A stretch of 64,000 nt of DNA from Hyphomonadaceae bacterium (GTDB lineage Bacteria > Pseudomonadota > Alphaproteobacteria > Caulobacterales > Aquidulcibacteraceae). Within the stretch, counting starts at the first letter, position 1; each line of letters starts with the position of its first letter. Where the stretch lies: positions 1 to 64,000 of the forward strand of contig JAHDXR010000016.1 in assembly GCA_023384105.1 (NCBI GenBank). Direction: 5' to 3'. The notes under the pieces were generated by a model that was given only the letters and a program-made list of their open reading frames with translations, was not told the DNA's origin and did no database searches. Made by a program: the position numbers and the translations under genes. Below, piece by piece: positions 17,688-26,114 of the stretch.

Positions 17688-19019
17688 TCAGGCCGCCTCG
17701 CATTCGACAAACCGACCGAACGCCGCACGCGCGCGGTTAATCGTCTCGTCAAGATCCTCCGCCGTCATCGCCGTCGAACCGACCATGAGTCCGCGTGTGG
17801 CCATCAATATGCCGGCGTTGAGCATGAGGCGGTGCAGGCCGCGCATGCGCTCCAGGTAATTCGGTCCCGACCTCTGGTGGAATTCGCGGTAGTCGCGGGC
17901 GGGCGCTTGAAAGAACTGGAGGCTCGACATTGAGGCCACGCCGTTGATGCGCATGTCGAGGCCGCAATCGGCCATGACCTCCGTTATGCCCGCGCGAAGA
18001 CGCTCGCCATCGGCCTCAAGCCGCGCGAAGGTCTCCGGCGTGAGCGCGCGCATCGCGGCGACGCCGGCGGCCATGCTCATCGGATTCGCCGTGAACGTTC
18101 CGCTGTGGCTGACCTTCAAAGGACCCGCGAGATTGTCGAAGATCGCCATGAACGAGCGCAAGCCGCCGACCGCGCCAATCGGCATGCCGCCTCCAATGAT
18201 TTTGCCGAGCACGGTTGCGTCAGGGATCACGCCCAAGCGTCCCTGCGCGCCATGGAAGCTCGCTCGCCCGCAAAACACTTCGTCGAAGATGAGCGGCACG
18301 CCGCTGCGCGTGCAGAACTCGCGCAAGGCCTTGAGCCAGCTTTGATCGGCCTCGACAAAGCCCAGGCGCGCCGGAATGGGATCGATGATCACCGCCGCAA
18401 GCGCATCCTTCTCCTCTTCCAGGCGGGCGAGCGAAACCTCGATATTATTGAACGGAATGATGACCGCCTGATCCAAAAGACTTTGCGGCGTGCCGTGCGA
18501 CAAGGGCGGCGCCGCCGGACGTTCCTTGGGCCCCCAATTCCGCTCGTTCGGCAGGAAACTTGCCTCGACCAGATCGTACTGGCCATGATAACCGCCTTCG
18601 GTCTTGGCGATCTTGCTGCGCCCGGTGATTGCGCGCGCCGCCTTCAGAGCAACCATCGCCGCTTCCGTGCCGCTGTTGGCGAAACGCACTTGCTCCACGC
18701 CCCGCCAACGATCGACAATGATTTCGGCGAGCTCGATCTCCTTCTCCTCGGGAAGGATGCAACAGGTCATTCGTTCCGCTTGCCGCTTCAAAGCCTCGAC
18801 AACGGGTTCAAAGCCATAACCGTGAATGTTGGCGGAAAAGTTGTTGACCCAATCGAGATACGAATTGCCGTCGACATCGGTGACACGGCAACCGCGGCCT
18901 TCCCTGGCGTAGATCACATAAGGCGCAAACGTCACCATGTGGCGGGTGTTGGCGCCGGGCATCACCGCACGCGCGCGCTCAAACAGAGTCGCAGATCGCG
19001 ATCGGTCGTCAGGAAACAT
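17688..19019 (-). CDS. class III aminotransferase, beta-amino-acid transaminase / GSAM-like (second copy)
   Basis: This 443-residue PLP enzyme of the glutamate-1-semialdehyde aminomutase branch is recognised by ARAVMPGANTRHMVTFAP, RFANSGTEAAMVALKAAR, GGYHGQYD, LIFDEVFCGR and the PLP lysine in TVLGKIIGGGMPIGAVGG. From memory, the N-terminal MPGANTRH...APYVIYAREG pattern is close to beta-phenylalanine aminotransferases, which act on beta-amino acids. I chose the ATG at 19019; a longer frame reaches 19109 but overlaps the CPBP gene. A paralogue lies three genes upstream in the operon (20113-21450). If the activity is right, it would feed beta-keto acids to BKACE. Confidence 0.87.
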   Translation of the reverse strand: MFPDDRSRSATLFERARAVMPGANTRHMVTFAPYVIYAREGRGCRVTDVDGNSYLDWVNNFSANIHGYGFEPVVEALKRQAERMTCCILPEEKEIELAEIIVDRWRGVEQVRFANSGTEAAMVALKAARAITGRSKIAKTEGGYHGQYDLVEASFLPNERNWGPKERPAAPPLSHGTPQSLLDQAVIIPFNNIEVSLARLEEEKDALAAVIIDPIPARLGFVEADQSWLKALREFCTRSGVPLIFDEVFCGRASFHGAQGRLGVIPDATVLGKIIGGGMPIGAVGGLRSFMAIFDNLAGPLKVSHSGTFTANPMSMAAGVAAMRALTPETFARLEADGERLRAGITEVMADCGLDMRINGVASMSSLQFFQAPARDYREFHQRSGPNYLERMRGLHRLMLNAGILMATRGLMVGSTAMTAEDLDETINRARAAFGRFVECEAA

Positions 19020-19059
19020 GATGAGCGTTACTCCGCGAAGCAAAAGAGGCTGAGGTCCT

Positions 19060-20100
19060 TCAACGCTTGGCCCACAGGTTGGCGGGATCGGTTGAACCGT
19101 CGCCACCATGGATTTCTCGCCGGCGCTTCCAGCCGAGATCTGGACCGGCGACGATGAGCAGCACAGCCGCGGCGGCCACCCAGATGAGCACGTTCGGCGT
19201 GAGGAAGCTGCTGCGCGTCCCTTCCTGGACGACGGCGAGAGAGCTGCCGAAAAGGTTCAGCGCGCCGTGCACCATGATCGCGGGCCAAACGCTGCCGCCC
19301 GTAACGTTGACAAAATAAATCGCCACCATCGACATGGCGCAACACATGGTGAAAAAAACGCCCTGCCCGATCGCGAGATCGATCAGGCCCGTTTGGCCGC
19401 TAAGGAGCCCGGGGATTTCGCGCGGGAAATGCCAAAGCGCCCAGAAGACGCCGAGCGCAAGCGCCGCGGCAAGCGGCGCCCTCAGTTTCTGCACGAGGAT
19501 TGGCCAAGCAAAGCCGCGCCAGCCAAGCTCCTCCAGAAGTCCGCCCTGATTGGCGAGGAAGCCAACCAGCAGCGCGCTTGCCAAGGTGGGCCAACTCGCT
19601 AGGCCGAAGCCGCTACTAACAGCCTCTCGCAAGGCCGCATCGTCGGAAAAGTGCGCCGACGCGACGATTGCGGCGGAGGCGGCGCCAAGCAATCCCGCCA
19701 GCGCGATGTAGATGCGCGCCGTTTCGCGCGCGCTGATGGCGCCGCGCGACAGCTTGTAAGCGCCGAGAAGCGCGACGACGCCGCGTCCACCCCAGCCCAG
19801 CCAGACCGTCACCACCGCCGCGACGGTTGGAGCGAACGGAAAAAACAAAAAAGGCGCCGCATACGGCGCGGCGATATAGGAGAGAATTGACGTGGGCACG
19901 CCGTCCCGGTGCGCGGTGATGATTGGATGCGCTGCGCGCACGTCAGCCTGGGTGCGGTAGAAGGCCTCGACAACGCTGCCAGCGCCGCTCGCCTGCGCGT
20001 TGATCTCAAGCGCAATGAGATAGGTGTAGAGCAGCGCCGGAAACGTGATCGCCAATACATAGAAGCAAGCGAACGGGTGGCGCTGGATGAACTTGGACAT
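19060..20100 (-). CDS. CPBP-family intramembrane metalloprotease-like protein
   Basis: This polytopic membrane protein of 346 residues belongs to the CPBP/Abi family. The motifs are GLLEELGWRGFAWP (EExxxR), FWALWHFPREIPG (FxxxH) and MVHGALNLFGSS (second His). Members are glutamic-type or metallo intramembrane proteases, or have lost activity. It sits between the two aminotransferase genes, 12 bp after one and 40 bp before the other, with all three in one direction. That is unusual company for a CPBP protein and suggests it belongs to the regulon, perhaps as a membrane or sensing component. The C-terminus is basic and cytoplasmic. Confidence 0.85.
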   Translation of the reverse strand: MSKFIQRHPFACFYVLAITFPALLYTYLIALEINAQASGAGSVVEAFYRTQADVRAAHPIITAHRDGVPTSILSYIAAPYAAPFLFFPFAPTVAAVVTVWLGWGGRGVVALLGAYKLSRGAISARETARIYIALAGLLGAASAAIVASAHFSDDAALREAVSSGFGLASWPTLASALLVGFLANQGGLLEELGWRGFAWPILVQKLRAPLAAALALGVFWALWHFPREIPGLLSGQTGLIDLAIGQGVFFTMCCAMSMVAIYFVNVTGGSVWPAIMVHGALNLFGSSLAVVQEGTRSSFLTPNVLIWVAAAAVLLIVAGPDLGWKRRREIHGGDGSTDPANLWAKR

Positions 20101-20112
20101 CCCGTCCTCCGC

Positions 20113-21450
20113 TTAAAGAACCTTGTAACGCTCAAAGGCGCGCCGAACGCCGGCGATCGTAAAGTCGATGTCGTTGTCGGTCATCGGCGTGGAGCCGATA
20201 AAGCCGCCGCGCATCGTGAGCAGCTGCTCGTCGGCGAGGAGGCTTTGAACAACGGGCATGCTCCGACCCAGGTCAGCCGCAAACGCCGCCGCCAGTTCGC
20301 GATAGTTCCGCATGGGTTTCGTGGTCATGACAAGCGCCGACAGCGATCCTTCGCCCAGCACAGTCGCTTCGAGCTTCAGATCCCGCTTGATCCGTTCAAG
20401 GCCATCGCGCAACCGCTCGCCCTTGGCGGCGAGATCGGCGAACGCTTCAGGCGTGAGCAGCGAGAGCGAGGTGAAGCCCATCGCCATGGCGAGCGGGTTT
20501 GCGGTAAAAGTGCCCGAATGTTTGACCTTCGGGTCTCCTGCATCGACCTCGAATACGGACATGAATTCGGCCTTGCCGCCACATCCGCCGACGGGGATTC
20601 CGCCGCCAATGATCTTTCCCATTGTGGTGAGGTCGGGCGTGAGGCCGATCTCACCTTGAAATCCATGATAGCCGGCGCGCAACGCCCAGACCTCGTCGAA
20701 GATGAGCAGGATGCCGAGCCGTTCGGTTTCTTCCCGCAGCATTTCGAGAAACGCCTGACTGGGTTTCACCATGCCCAATTGCAGCCGCTGCGGATCGAGA
20801 ATGACCGCCGCCAACTCGTGCGCATGCTCGCGAAGAAGCGTGCGTGCGGCCTCGATGTCGTTAAGCGGCAGGATAACGACGAGATCGAGCAAGGCTTGGG
20901 GGTGCCCGCCCTGATAGGCGATTGCGTTCGGACGTTTAGGGTCTCCCCAATTCTCCGGCGTCGATTGAAAGCTCGCCTCCAGAAGATCGAATTGACCATG
21001 ATAGCCGCCTTCCATCTTCGCGATCTTCGGTTTGCCGGTGTAAGCGCGCGCCGCCTTGATTGCGATCTGGTTGGCCTCAGTGCCGCTGTTCATGAAGCGC
21101 ACACGCTCAAGCGAGGGAATGCGGGCGCACAGCAGCTCGGCGAGCTTCACTTCCCATTCCGTTGGCAACACCGCCGACATAAGCCGCGCGCCCTGTGTGG
21201 CCAGCATGTCGACCAGTTCGCGCTTGTTGTGGCCGTGGATGAGCGATGAGAAATTGTTGACCCAATCGATCTTCCGGTTGCCCTCGACATCGGTGATCCA
21301 GCAGCCGTCGGCAAAATCGGCGTAGATGGGATGCGGTCTCGCCACCACCAGGTGGCGCGTATAGCCCGACGGCATCACCTTGCGGGCGCGCTCGAATATC
21401 CGCTTCGAAACGGTCTGGTTGTGAGCGGGCGAGTGTGCTGGATCTGGCAT
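20113..21450 (-). CDS. class III aminotransferase, beta-amino-acid transaminase / GSAM-like (first copy)
   Basis: This 445-residue PLP enzyme is paralogous to the one at 17688-19019. It shows ARKVMPSGYTRHLVVARPHPIYA, RFMNSGTEANQIAIKAARAYTG, KMEGGYHGQFDLLEASF, LIFDEVWALRAGYHG and the PLP lysine in TMGKIIGGGIPVGGCGG. Its ATG overlaps the stop of the second BKACE gene (ATGA), a direct coupling of an aminotransferase with a beta-keto acid cleaving enzyme. That coupling is the best evidence that the amino donor is a beta-amino acid whose keto product is passed to BKACE. The keto product is inferred, not shown. Confidence 0.88.
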   Translation of the reverse strand: MPDPAHSPAHNQTVSKRIFERARKVMPSGYTRHLVVARPHPIYADFADGCWITDVEGNRKIDWVNNFSSLIHGHNKRELVDMLATQGARLMSAVLPTEWEVKLAELLCARIPSLERVRFMNSGTEANQIAIKAARAYTGKPKIAKMEGGYHGQFDLLEASFQSTPENWGDPKRPNAIAYQGGHPQALLDLVVILPLNDIEAARTLLREHAHELAAVILDPQRLQLGMVKPSQAFLEMLREETERLGILLIFDEVWALRAGYHGFQGEIGLTPDLTTMGKIIGGGIPVGGCGGKAEFMSVFEVDAGDPKVKHSGTFTANPLAMAMGFTSLSLLTPEAFADLAAKGERLRDGLERIKRDLKLEATVLGEGSLSALVMTTKPMRNYRELAAAFAADLGRSMPVVQSLLADEQLLTMRGGFIGSTPMTDNDIDFTIAGVRRAFERYKVL

Positions 21451-22433
21451 CAGAAGTTCACCTGGTCTTTGCCCTTCGTGCCGAGGATGCGCCTCGCCTC
21501 GTCTGGCGTGGCGACTTCAAGCCCCAATTCCTCGATGATGCGGCGGATGCGGCCTACTTGTTCGGCGCTCGATTTGGCGAGCTGCCCGCGCCCATACCAG
21601 AGGCTGTCCTCAAGCCCGACCCGGACGTTTCCGCCGAGCAGCGCGGCCTGGGTGGTCAAGCGTATCTGTTCTTTGCCCGCGGCCAGCACCGACCAATAGT
21701 AGTTGTCGCCGAACAAATCGTCCGCCGTCTGACGGAAGTGCAGCACATGCTTGGGATCGGACCCGATGCCGCCCAGAAATCCAAACACGGACTGGATGAA
21801 AAAGGGCGGTTTCACGTGTCCCAAATCCCACAGCATCTTCAGCGCATAGAGATGGCCGATATCAAAACACTCGTATTCGAAGACAACGCCGCGTTCCTGC
21901 CCCAGCTCTTTGGCGATGCGCTCCATGCTCGCCCATGTGTTCTGCATCGTCAGGTCTTTGGTGGCGTGGACGAACAGCTTTTCCCAGTCGCTGAGCTTAT
22001 TGATGTCGACGCGGCCGCCCATGATCCAGTTCGCGGCGTTCATGGGGCCCATGTTGAACGACGTGATCTCCGGCGCGAATTGCTTCGGCGCGGCAAGACG
22101 TTCGTCGAGAACGTCCTTCCAGTCGGTCTTTACATCGAAGCCGCCATCGGCTTTGCGCCGGATCGCGGGCTGGCCTGTGGTGATGTTGATGATGACGTCG
22201 GACTGCTGCTTGATGCGCGAGAGGTAAAGTCCATAGACCTCCGGCGTCGTTACGGGGCATCCTGTTTCCGGATCGCGGGCGTGAAGGTGCACGATCGCCG
22301 CGCCAGCTTCGGCCGCCGCAACCGAGTCGGCCACAATCTGATCGGGCGTAATCGGCAGATGCGGCGACATGAACGGCATATGCATAGCGCCCGTCGTCGC
22401 GCTTGTGATGATGACTTTTGGGGACTTCTTCAT
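21450..22433 (-). CDS. beta-keto acid cleavage enzyme (BKACE, DUF849), second copy
   Basis: This second BKACE of 327 residues has the zinc motif HLHARDP, then INITTGQP, SFNMGPMNAANW, EYECFDIGHLYAL, QSVFGFLGGIG and GLEDSLWYG, all in family order. It cleaves a beta-keto acid with acetyl-CoA to give acetoacetate and an acyl-CoA. I chose the ATG at 22433 because a strong GGGAGGAAA precedes it and it overlaps the SDR stop (ATGA); the frame is open to 22511 but those 26 residues do not belong. The sequence around the substrate pocket differs from the plus-strand copy, so the two probably take different beta-keto acids. Confidence 0.92.
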   Translation of the reverse strand: MKKSPKVIITSATTGAMHMPFMSPHLPITPDQIVADSVAAAEAGAAIVHLHARDPETGCPVTTPEVYGLYLSRIKQQSDVIINITTGQPAIRRKADGGFDVKTDWKDVLDERLAAPKQFAPEITSFNMGPMNAANWIMGGRVDINKLSDWEKLFVHATKDLTMQNTWASMERIAKELGQERGVVFEYECFDIGHLYALKMLWDLGHVKPPFFIQSVFGFLGGIGSDPKHVLHFRQTADDLFGDNYYWSVLAAGKEQIRLTTQAALLGGNVRVGLEDSLWYGRGQLAKSSAEQVGRIRRIIEELGLEVATPDEARRILGTKGKDQVNF

Positions 22434-23281
22434 GATTTCCTCCCGAGCGCAGCGGCAAAGGCGTCGGGCGAGAGCGCACCGCCGCCTGTAAGCATCTGTC
22501 CGCCGTCGCAAGAAAAGACGCCGCCAGTGACGTAAGCCGCGGCGGGCGACGCCAGGAACACCGCCATCGCCGCGACATCTTCTTTCGCGCCGTAGCGGCG
22601 CAGCGCCGTTGAACGCTCCACGACGCCTCGCGCTTCAGGCGTCGGCGCGAGCCGCGTCATGCCCTCGGTGCCATCGATCGGCCCCGGCACAATCGCATTC
22701 ACACGAATGCCTGCCGGGCCCCACTCGAGCGCAAGCACCTTCGTCAGCATATCGACGCCGGCCTTTGCGGCGCACACATGAGCTTGACCGGCAAACGGCA
22801 GGCTCGCCTGCGGCGCCGAGATGTTGATCATCGCGCATCCGGGCTTGCGCGCCACATCGAAGGCGGCGCGCAGCACGTTGAAAGTTCCGAGCAGATCGAT
22901 GTCGACGACGGTCTTGAACGCGTTCGCCGACATCAAAGCGGCCGGCGCAACGAAATTTCCCGCAGCGCCCGACACCACAATCGAAAGCGGTCCATGAGCA
23001 ACCGCGGCGTCGCGCGCTGCGGCTGCGGCCGCGTCGAAATCGCGGACGTCGACCGCAAACCCCATGGCTGCTTCGCCAAGATGCTTGAGCGCGGAGGCGA
23101 CATTGTCCGGCTTGCGGCTCATGACCGCCACACGCGCGCCCGCCCGCTGCAGCGCCGCTGCGATCTCGAGATTGATGCCGCTGGTGCCGCCGGCCACGAA
23201 GGCGCTCTGGCCCTGCAGCAGCCCGGGCGCGAAAGTCGCCGCCAGCTCCTTGGGTTGCGTTGCCTCGTGCGCGCCTGCCAT
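22430..23281 (-). CDS. SDR resembling 2,4-dienoyl-CoA reductase
   Basis: This 283-residue short-chain dehydrogenase has the nucleotide motif FVAGGTSGINLEIA. The usual Tyr-x-x-x-Lys is replaced: the segment reads GQAHVCAAKAGVD, with no Tyr four residues before Lys. The same HxxxAK pattern, and the following PGPIDGTEGMTRL, are what I recall of peroxisomal-type 2,4-dienoyl-CoA reductases, which reduce unsaturated acyl-CoAs with NADPH. GGAGGG precedes the ATG. The gene follows operator C and overlaps the BKACE start. It may process the acyl-CoA released by BKACE, so the chain attached to the beta position could be unsaturated. Confidence 0.85.
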   Translation of the reverse strand: MAGAHEATQPKELAATFAPGLLQGQSAFVAGGTSGINLEIAAALQRAGARVAVMSRKPDNVASALKHLGEAAMGFAVDVRDFDAAAAAARDAAVAHGPLSIVVSGAAGNFVAPAALMSANAFKTVVDIDLLGTFNVLRAAFDVARKPGCAMINISAPQASLPFAGQAHVCAAKAGVDMLTKVLALEWGPAGIRVNAIVPGPIDGTEGMTRLAPTPEARGVVERSTALRRYGAKEDVAAMAVFLASPAAAYVTGGVFSCDGGQMLTGGGALSPDAFAAALGRKS

Positions 23282-23326
23282 GAGCCCTCCTCACGGCTGA
23301 AGCCTCACGTTCAGCCCGGATCAATC

Positions 23327-23346
23327 TTATGACCCGTTGGTCATGT
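23327..23346. promoter_or_regulatory. catabolic-block operator C inside the dehydrogenase stop region
   Basis: ATGACC-CGTT-GGTCAT lies at 23329-23344. On the minus strand it encodes the last residues Met-Thr-Asn-Gly-Ser and stop of the upstream dehydrogenase gene while lying 46 bp upstream of the SDR start. It probably serves an internal promoter for the downstream part of the minus-strand operon. Confidence 0.6.
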
Positions 23347-24262
23347 TTGCAAGAGCGTGCGGCTGGTTGGGCGGCGTTTTCCGCGCCTCGGCGAGTTCAA
23401 GATAGAGCGCGCTGTGGTCCAGCGCGGCGCCTCCGGTTTCGCACATGCGCGCGTAGAGATCGCGGGCGAGAGCGCCGAAACGAAGATCGAGCCCAAGCGA
23501 CGCCGCGAGGTCTCTTGCCGTATCGAGGTCTTTCAGCTGCACGTGCGCGTAGGCGCCGGGCTTGAAATTGCGCTCGATCATGCGCCGGCCATGCTGTCGC
23601 CACACGGTCGAATCGGCGAAGCCGCCTTGCAGCGCTCTATGAACGGCCTCCGCGTCGCCGCCGCCTTTCTCCACCAGGAGCAGCGCCTCTGCGACCGCGC
23701 CAATCGTGACTCCCACGATGAGTTGGTTGGCGATCTTGGCAAGCTGCCCCGCCCCGCAGGGGCCGACATGGGTCACGCGCCCCATGGCGGACAGCACCGG
23801 CAAGACACGCGCAAGATCGCCTTCCGCGCCGCCCGCCATGATGGAAAGATTGCCCTCGATAGCGCCGCGCTCTCCGCCCGAAACCGGCGCATCGACGTAA
23901 CCGCAACCGAGCGCCTTCAGGCGCTCGGCATGCCGCTGCGCGGTTTCAACCGGAATTGAACTCATGACCACCACGACAGCGCCGCGCTTCAGGACCGGCG
24001 CAACGCCTTGCGTTCCGTCAGCGCCAAACAAGACCTCGTCGCAGACCGCCCCGGTGCTCAACATGAGAATGACGACATCCGCGTCGGCGACGCAGGCGAA
24101 CGGCGTTGCACAGACGCTAACGCCTTCATTCAACAGCGCTTTGACTTTCTCCGGCGTGCGGTTCCAGGCTCGTATGGCGAACCCGGCGCGTGCGATGTTG
24201 CGCGCCATGGGCGCGCCCATAATGCCCGCGCCCATAAGGGCGACGATGGTTCGCCGGCTCAT
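23327..24262 (-). CDS. 3-hydroxyisobutyrate dehydrogenase / tartronate semialdehyde reductase family
   Basis: This NAD(P)-dependent beta-hydroxyacid dehydrogenase has 311 residues. The Rossmann motif is LMGAGIMGAPMARN at residues 9-22, the substrate loop is DAPVSGGERGAIEGNLSIMAGG and the catalytic lysine lies in GAGQLAKIANQLIVG. Relatives include HIBADH and GarR. A Hyi-like isomerase in the same operon makes tartronate semialdehyde reduction a fair guess, while methylmalonate semialdehyde chemistry (HIBADH) is an equal rival. The ATG overlaps the TetR stop (ATGA). The last six codons double as half of operator C, an unusual use of coding sequence. Confidence 0.9.
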   Translation of the reverse strand: MSRRTIVALMGAGIMGAPMARNIARAGFAIRAWNRTPEKVKALLNEGVSVCATPFACVADADVVILMLSTGAVCDEVLFGADGTQGVAPVLKRGAVVVVMSSIPVETAQRHAERLKALGCGYVDAPVSGGERGAIEGNLSIMAGGAEGDLARVLPVLSAMGRVTHVGPCGAGQLAKIANQLIVGVTIGAVAEALLLVEKGGGDAEAVHRALQGGFADSTVWRQHGRRMIERNFKPGAYAHVQLKDLDTARDLAASLGLDLRFGALARDLYARMCETGGAALDHSALYLELAEARKTPPNQPHALANMTNGS

Positions 24263-24984
24263 CCGCGCTCTGGCGTCAGCGCCGGCAAGAGCATCAGCAC
24301 GTCGGCTGCCTCCGTCGCCGGCGGATCGCGGCCGTAGATCGCACGATAAGTCAAGAGCGCATGCATGCGGGTCAGCGCCTCATCGTCATAGGGTTGCTCG
24401 TGGCCAGTGCCAGTCAACACGCCGAAGCGGTTGAAGAGACTTTGGTCGAGCATGCCGCCGACAGTCCGTACTGTGAACAAGAGGTTTTCCCGGCTCGGCG
24501 CTTGGTCTCCGACCCGCGCCTCGACCGACTCGGCGATGCGCCGCGACACATAGTCATTTCGCTCATGCCAGATTTTGCGCATCTTCGGGTCGATCTCGCC
24601 CATCTGAACGATGCAGCGCAACACGCCGACATTGCTCGCGAACGTGCCTTCGTACCAGGCGACCCAGGCGACGGTCGCGGCGAAGGCGCTGTCGCGCGGA
24701 TCAATGATTGGAACGAACTGCCGCTCGAACGTGACATATTGTTCCGCGAGCTCCTGCAGAAACTCGTCCTTGGTGTCGAAATAGATATAGAAGGTGCCCT
24801 TCGCCAAGCCGGCGCCGGCGCAGATCTCTTCGACATTGAGTTCGCGGTAGCCGACGTCTTCCAAGAGAAGCGCGCCAGCCGCCATCAGCTTGAGTTTGGT
24901 CTTCTCACCGCTGCGAGCCTTGCGAATCTCATTCGCCAGCGCGCCGAGATAGGTGGCGAAGCGTATCCGGGAAATATTGGCCAA
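24259..24984 (-). CDS. TetR-family transcriptional regulator of the catabolic block
   Basis: The N-terminal DNA-binding domain is plain: KLKLMAAGALLLEDVGYRELNVEEICAGAGLAKGTFYIYFDTKDEFLQEL, with the recognition helix in LAKGTFYIYF. The C-terminal ligand domain is not like a named subfamily. I place the start at TTG 24984 (241 residues) because the frame above it is Gly/Ala/Arg-rich and unlike a TetR; it stays open to 25149, overlapping the lactonase stop. The gene lies in the middle of the operon and overlaps the dehydrogenase start. Palindromes with ATGACC arms and a 4-bp spacer, the usual size for TetR dimers, occur at all promoters around it, so it likely represses the whole block and itself until a ligand from the substrate binds. 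Confidence 0.85.
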   Translation of the reverse strand: MANISRIRFATYLGALANEIRKARSGEKTKLKLMAAGALLLEDVGYRELNVEEICAGAGLAKGTFYIYFDTKDEFLQELAEQYVTFERQFVPIIDPRDSAFAATVAWVAWYEGTFASNVGVLRCIVQMGEIDPKMRKIWHERNDYVSRRIAESVEARVGDQAPSRENLLFTVRTVGGMLDQSLFNRFGVLTGTGHEQPYDDEALTRMHALLTYRAIYGRDPPATEAADVLMLLPALTPERG

Positions 24985-25142
24985 GGGCCCTGGTCCTGAC
25001 TCTGCCGCGCCAGGATCGCGGCGCGCACGGTTCAGATAAGGCGAGCCGGCCCTGTTTGTCGATTGACGCGCCCTCGATCCGCCAGCAGCGGACGTTTCAA
25101 TGCCAGCTGCAGCCCCATCCCCTCGGCGCTTGGACACCGGGC

Positions 25143-26114
25143 CTACCACAGCCCCATCCTCGGCGTCGGCCCGAAGTTAAGCGGATATCCCGGCCGCGGC
25201 CAAGCGAAACGTCCCAATCGGCCCGACGCCGACATCGTTACATAGACACTCCTGAGATCCGGCCCTCCAAAGCAAACATTGGTGGTGAAATGATCGTCGA
25301 TCGCGAAGTGGCGCGCCGTCTTGCCGTCAGGCGCGATATCCCAAACCCCGCCGTTGACGAGGCTCGCCACGCACACGTGTCCCTCGATGTCGACCGCCAT
25401 CGAATCGAGCCTATTATATCCAGGCAGCCCCACAAGCAGCCGGCCGCCGTTCGCCGCAGGCGGAAATGATCTGGGCGAGATTTCTCCGGGGCGGTCAAGG
25501 TCAAACGCCCATACGCAGCGCGTGGCGGTCTCCGCCACGTAAAGCGTCTTTTCATCTGGCGCTAATCCGACGCCGTTGGCTGTCGTCATCTCCCTGACGA
25601 CAGCGCGCGCCGCGCCATCCGCGCTCACATAGTAGACCCCGCCCAACCCCTGCCGGCCGTTCAGCCGCTTGCCGTGGTCGGTGAAATAGAAGCCGCCCTG
25701 GCGATCGAATACGAGATCGTTGGGAGATTGCAGGCGCGCGCCCTCGACCGCCTCGCAGATACGCTCCACTTCGCCCGTATGCAGATTGACGCGCTCGATC
25801 CAGCCCGGCGTCTCGCTCTGCCCGATGGCGCGCTTCAAACCCGGTGCGTACTCCTCGTAAATCCAACCGCCGCTGTTGCAGACATAGCACCAGTCACCGT
25901 CTCCCAGCGCCGCGCCGTTCGGCCCGCCGCCCAAGTCAGCGATCACCACGATCTCGCCAGCCGGCGTCACGCGCGACAGCGAACGTCCGCCAATTTCCGC
26001 CACGATGACGTTGCCGTCGTTCATGGCGATCGGGCCCTCGGGAAATCGCAAACCTTCGGCGACGATCTCGATGTCCGGTTTTACGGGATGGAGGATTTCC
26101 ACCTCGCCCTGCAT
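25143..26114 (-). CDS. SMP-30/gluconolactonase-family lactonase
   Basis: This six-bladed beta-propeller of about 323 residues has the family pattern: EGLRFPEGPIAM with the metal-binding Glu, LQSPNDLVFDRQGGFYFTD (Asn and Asp ligands), TANGVGLAPDEKTLYVAET and DSMAVDIEGHVCVASL. These are calcium- or zinc-dependent lactonases. I chose the ATG at 26114 with GGAG about 11 nt upstream; an in-frame GTG at 26126 would put GGA directly against the start. It follows the TonB receptor by about 90 bp and precedes the TetR gene. A lactone ring in the imported compound, or formed by a dehydrogenase, would be opened here. No signal peptide, so cytoplasmic. Confidence 0.88.
   Translation of the reverse strand: MQGEVEILHPVKPDIEIVAEGLRFPEGPIAMNDGNVIVAEIGGRSLSRVTPAGEIVVIADLGGGPNGAALGDGDWCYVCNSGGWIYEEYAPGLKRAIGQSETPGWIERVNLHTGEVERICEAVEGARLQSPNDLVFDRQGGFYFTDHGKRLNGRQGLGGVYYVSADGAARAVVREMTTANGVGLAPDEKTLYVAETATRCVWAFDLDRPGEISPRSFPPAANGGRLLVGLPGYNRLDSMAVDIEGHVCVASLVNGGVWDIAPDGKTARHFAIDDHFTTNVCFGGPDLRSVYVTMSASGRLGRFAWPRPGYPLNFGPTPRMGLW

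Noticed and set aside
24985-25149. N-terminal extension of the TetR gene to 25149
   Set aside because: The extra 55 residues are Gly/Ala/Arg/Ser-rich and overlap the lactonase stop; TetR proteins start 20-40 residues before the helix-turn-helix. Kept only as an alternative.
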